Assembly (NCBI GenBank): GCA_018894105.1
Contig: CM032128.1
Span: forward strand, 24,347,001 to 24,411,000
DNA length: 64,000 nt
Reading direction: 5' to 3'
Origin: Jacaranda mimosifolia
Taxonomy: Eukaryota; Streptophyta; Magnoliopsida; Lamiales; Bignoniaceae
Part shown: in pieces, positions 60,686-64,000 of the stretch
Numbering within the stretch: position 1 is the stretch's first letter
Layout: each line of letters begins with the position of its first letter
Notes under the pieces: generated by a model
What the model was told of the DNA's origin: nothing
Database searches by the model: none
Seen by the model: only the letters and a program-made list of their open reading frames with translations
Program-made: the position numbers and the translations under genes

Positions 60686-60701
60686 AAAGTAGGGGGACTC
60701 A
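60686..60701 (+). promoter_or_regulatory. Polypurine tract of the Tat element
   Basis: AAAGTAGGGGGACTCA sits directly before the 3' LTR. A G-rich purine tract at this spot primes plus-strand synthesis. Confidence 0.8.
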
Positions 60702-61539
60702 TGATATGGGGCAGCCTAACAGGCCCAACTCAATAACTCTCGACTAGACAAGGGATACAACGCGAGACAACTCAGTTGTCCGCCAAGCCCAACTCAATAT
60801 GGGCCAACTATGTTATCTACTAGTTTTGACCACTCTAAGTCTTGACTGCCACCCTTGTCGACCAGAGTATGGTCAACCATGATCGAAGCTGTTGTATTCA
60901 ACACTTAACCTGGGAGACATTTGCACATGACAAAGTGCTATTCTGTCGACTAGAGTTTACGTAGAAGGTTCACGGACAAGTACTTATCTCGACAGGCGGG
61001 GTTGAGCCGATGCAATGGCCTCTCTCTCTACCGCATTGAATGCTCTGACAGGCGGTATATCTCTACATTAATGGCATGTGCCACCACAGTACCACATTTT
61101 CTGCAGCACCAGGCTAGGGAACGCCTCCTACGTATCGCTTTGACCTAGGAAGCTGGGGATAGCATCACCTAGAATAGTACACAAGTTGGAGAAGACTTAA
61201 AGTCCCTCAAGCATGGACAAATGCCCCTTCTATGCAACAAGAGCATCATAGATATATCAATCACGCCATGGAGGCTATAAATGCCCCATTGTCAGCCTTC
61301 AGTAAGGTATGCCATTGATCACTAAAAAGCCTTCACTCTACTGCTCTATCTTCTAGTCGATTATACTGACTTGAGCATCGAAGTGCCTTAACCGAAAGCC
61401 CCTCAGCAAGCCGTCAACGTTTTCTATTGTTTGCAGGACTCGACCCTATTGCATCACCAAGCACTTCCATCGACCAACCATTGGTCGATTGAACTGGACT
61501 TTAGCCCAACTTACCCCTAAACTATTTACACCCTCATCA
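60702..61539 (+). repeat. 3' LTR of the Tat element
   Basis: 838 bp, TG...ATCA. Relative to the 5' LTR it has many C/T and G/A differences and a 3-bp insertion just before the end (CACCCTCATCA against CACCATCA). Followed at once by the ACTAT duplication. Confidence 0.92.
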
Positions 61540-61797
61540 ACTATAATAAGTAGAAAAATATATTAAATCCAAATTCTTTTATGCAATCAAGTTATTGATT
61601 ATCATTTTTAGATAATTTTGCATTATGTATTTATTTATATTTAACAAAGAATACAATACTTTTAATTTTTTAGTGCCAAACAAGAAAAATATATTTTATA
61701 ATAAAAGACTACCAACATAGAATTCAATAAATTGTGCAGTTGGTGTTAGACGTTTAAAAATCCTTCCCCCTACCTCCAAAGAAAAGAAAAGAAAAGA

Positions 61798-61813
61798 GGG
61801 GGGGGGGGGGGGG
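61798..61813 (+). repeat. Run of 16 guanines
   Basis: A G homopolymer preceded by a GAAAA-rich purine stretch. Length-unstable and possibly quadruplex-forming. It lies in intergenic DNA. Confidence 0.9.
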
Positions 61814-61979
61814 TTTATGCACACCATTTGAAGTACATACAATAGCAATTAGCTTCTTTCTTCCCTTCACCAAAGTTTTGAATTAAATCAGTTACTTAAA
61901 AAGTATTATTCAAATATTCAAAAATTTTAATATATAAGATTATTTGTATTTTTTAGACATGATATAAGTGTAAAAATCT

Positions 61980-62073
61980 TTATGTTCTCAGTGGTATAAG
62001 TCTCTCACATAATGTGGGAGATCAGGGGCTCGAATCGTAAAGAGTTCCTAATGCGCGTGTGTATAAACAACAG
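61980..62073 (+). mobile_element. tRNA-derived SINE copy 2
   Basis: The head TCTCAGTGGTATAAGTCTCT gives box A, then a hairpin (CTCACAT...TGTGGGAG) and box B GGGGCTCGAATC, then a tail with GCGCGTGTGTATAAAC. The same order and spacing occur on the - strand at 9332-9444, including ATAAGTCTC, the hairpin and the GCGTATAAA-type tail. AAATCT on both sides (61974-61979 and 62074-62079) may be the duplication. Confidence 0.6.
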
Positions 62074-64000
62074 AAATCTATGAAAATTTGAGAAAATTAT
62101 AGTCAAACAATAACAAAAGCAAAAATGTAGAAAGCTAATTTAGATACATTCTATGAGAATGTTTTCATTTTCCCAAAATAAATCAAAATATTTTTTTCCC
62201 AAACCATTTTAAATTATTACATTAAAATGAATATATATTTTAATTATCATATCATTATGAAAATAACATATGATAATATAAAATCTTGATGTAACATTGC
62301 TAATAAAATAAGAATTTATATTGGAAGTAGTATGTTGTGGAATTTATATTTCTCTTAGAATAAACTAAACATAACTTCATTTTTTACACACTCTCTCGCC
62401 TCACCACCAAGACATATTCTTCCTCTCAAAATCCCCAAACATAACCCAAACAAAATCAAGATAAAATTTAAAGTAAATATTTTTTTTATCAAAATGTTAT
62501 TAAAAAATTCTAACAATTTCAAATCATTACATCAATAAAAATATATCTATTTATATTTTTCTATCATTATTTTAATCTAAATATTTTTTAATTATTAATT
62601 CACTAAAAATATAAAATTTAATATAAAAATCGATGTGATACCACTATTAGGACAGAAAACTTAATATCAACCTTAAAAATTGTCTGCATCCAAAACAGCA
62701 TTAAATATTCCTTTTTACTCTTTACACATTTTTCAATCCTATTTTTGTACAAAATATTCTCCTAAACTTTTTTCTCCAAAATATCATAACAAAATCAAAC
62801 ACAACATAACATTCTTAAACTCATCTAAACTAAAATAAGAAATATGAAATTTGTAGCTTTAGCTACAAAATTGATCATAGCCAAATTTGAAGTAGATGCT
62901 CTTATAGCTGACGCTCGTTATGATCAATTCATAGCTGATGATTATTTTTTTCTTATATATTTATTTTTCTACGCATAAAACATAACTAATTTGTTGCATT
63001 TGCAATGGACATGGCCTGACTATATATTGATAACTAATAATTTTTGTTGTTTACTAATTTAGAAAGATACATTTGTCATGGAAAATTTATAGAATAGCTA
63101 CGAAATTAATTTCACAGTAATTTTTTTGATAGTGAATATATAGTTTTTTGATAGCTAGTATTAAAAATGATATATAATTAAAATTGCAATTTGAAACTTG
63201 GGCAAACAATTTACTTGTGTATGAAGGGGGCAAAACAAAAAATGAACAAAACAAGACAACAAAAAACGGTAGCAAAATTTTTAATTGAGTTATTTTGTAA
63301 AGTTCTTACCTATAAATGAAAAAAGCCATATCATTAATAGTGATATAAAAGTTTTATAATATAAAAAAGAAGGAAAATAGAAAATGAGAAGATGGTTGAG
63401 AACAAAGGATGATGAAAAAAAAATTATAAAATGCTTAAGTCTGAAGACTTGATATATGAATGAAAAAGGGAAGGCTAAAACGGGAGGATAGTGTTAGTTT
63501 GGCAGATTGCCTTGGCCCCTTTGATGGGTTAATTTATAGATATTTTTTTTCTAGAGATTAATCATCATGGTATATCATTCCTACCTACATAAAATAGTTA
63601 TCGATTATTTGCATACTATTGTTCTTCTATTTAATCACAAGATTAGTCTCACTCTAAAAACTAAAAAAAGAAAAAATCATACATGAATTTTAGTACCATG
63701 GAAACATGAAAAACTTGAAACTTTGTGTATTGTTAGAGTATTGAAATTGAGGAATTCTCTCAAAACGTTTCAAGTAATAATTAAATTAGATATGAAAATA
63801 GAAGAACTTTTTAATCAAATATGAAGGGAAAAAAATAGAAGAAGTTTGAAACAATATCTGAATTTGAAACAAAAATTTAAAGATAAAAAAAAAGAATTTG
63901 CAAAATATACTTGATTTTGTACCACATATTAAAAATTCTTAAACAAAAAATAAGAACCTATCATAAAAGTTTTTGAAATAAGAAAGAAAGTATATTTAAA

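Larger units (their letters stand above)
50562..61539 (+). mobile_element. Tat-lineage Ty3/gypsy retrotransposon, 11 kb
   Basis: LTRs at 50562-51396 and 60702-61539 both begin TGATATGGGG and end ATCA. The 5-bp duplication ACTAT flanks the whole (50557-50561 and 61540-61544). Inside lie, in order, a TGGCGCC primer-binding site, gag, protease, reverse transcriptase, RNase H, a second archaeal-type RNase H, integrase, tandem repeats, an antisense accessory ORF and a polypurine tract. Dual RNase H plus antisense ORF is diagnostic of the Tat lineage. All coding parts contain stops or shifts, so it is structurally complete but inactive. The LTRs differ at roughly 18 of the first 110-120 aligned bases by eye, mostly transitions, so the insertion is old. 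Confidence 0.92.
61545..64000. other. AT-rich intergenic DNA to the window end
   Basis: It holds the second SINE copy (61980-62073) and a G homopolymer (61798-61813). Otherwise there is no gene. Around 62860-63130 short related phrases (TAGCTACAAAATT, TAGCTGATG, TAGCTACGAAATTAAT) recur in a way that resembles transposon subterminal repeats, but no ends could be paired. Confidence 0.45.

Noticed and set aside
62370..62870. Pyrimidine-rich stretch that looked like a MITE
   Set aside because: Both halves are pyrimidine-rich on the same strand, so there is no inverted-repeat structure.
1..64000. CRISPR arrays, operons, ribosome-binding sites or rRNA genes
   Set aside because: The repeats are transposon-derived or degenerate tandems without spacer structure. 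Gene structure is eukaryotic, and no rRNA sequence was recognised.

Overview
This is a stretch of plant nuclear chromosome, most likely from a (possibly woody) eudicot. The evidence is an AT-rich background, two complete intron-bearing plant genes for RNA-binding proteins, and a dense layer of plant-specific transposable elements: Tat-lineage Ty3/gypsy, TR-GAG-like, TRIM, L1-type LINE, tRNA-derived SINE, hAT, CACTA and Tourist-like MITEs. There is no bacterial-type gene organisation. The species cannot be named from sequence alone.

Gene core (12.3-32.2 kb). Two genes lie tail to tail. On the + strand is a UBP1-associated protein 2 (UBA2)-type gene with two RRMs. Its coding sequence is one exon (12426-14024), and its stop codon abuts a perfect 5' splice site that opens an intron in the 3' untranslated region. 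On the - strand is a complete La-related protein 1 (LARP1) gene. Fourteen coding exons (31913 down to 20357) splice in phase to 933 residues, with a La motif and a C-terminal DM15 cap-binding region. Both act on mRNA after transcription, and both carry telo-box (AACCCTA) elements near the start of transcription. No other intact host gene is visible.

Left flank (1-12.3 kb). This holds a decayed GRF-type zinc-finger fragment and a badly eroded Tat-like Ty3/gypsy remnant, with gag pieces on the - strand and an accessory-ORF piece on the + strand that is split by a 456-bp hAT-type MITE. It also holds LINE fragments, one SINE, and two Tourist-like MITEs (TWA target duplications) directly upstream of UBA2.

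Right flank (32.2-64 kb) is a transposon graveyard with clear nesting. A + strand L1-type LINE remnant is interrupted by a complete 348-bp TRIM (34663-35010). An LTR remnant contains a MITE. A gag-only LTR element (TR-GAG type, 38797-46458) has a 3.66-kb hAT transposon inserted in its 5' LTR. A non-autonomous CACTA element follows (46710-48105), then a hAT MITE (49424-50122). An 11-kb Tat-lineage Ty3/gypsy element (50562-61539) comes next, with degenerate gag-pol, a dual RNase H, 3' tandem repeats and an antisense accessory ORF. A second SINE copy lies at about 62.0 kb. The termini and target-site duplications of most of these could be read directly. Coding regions of the elements are broken by stops and frameshifts, so none of them looks autonomous. 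I found no clear sign of a wholly new gene system. The most unusual signals are the UBA2 3'-UTR splicing architecture, the nested insertions, and the repeat-bearing gag-only element.
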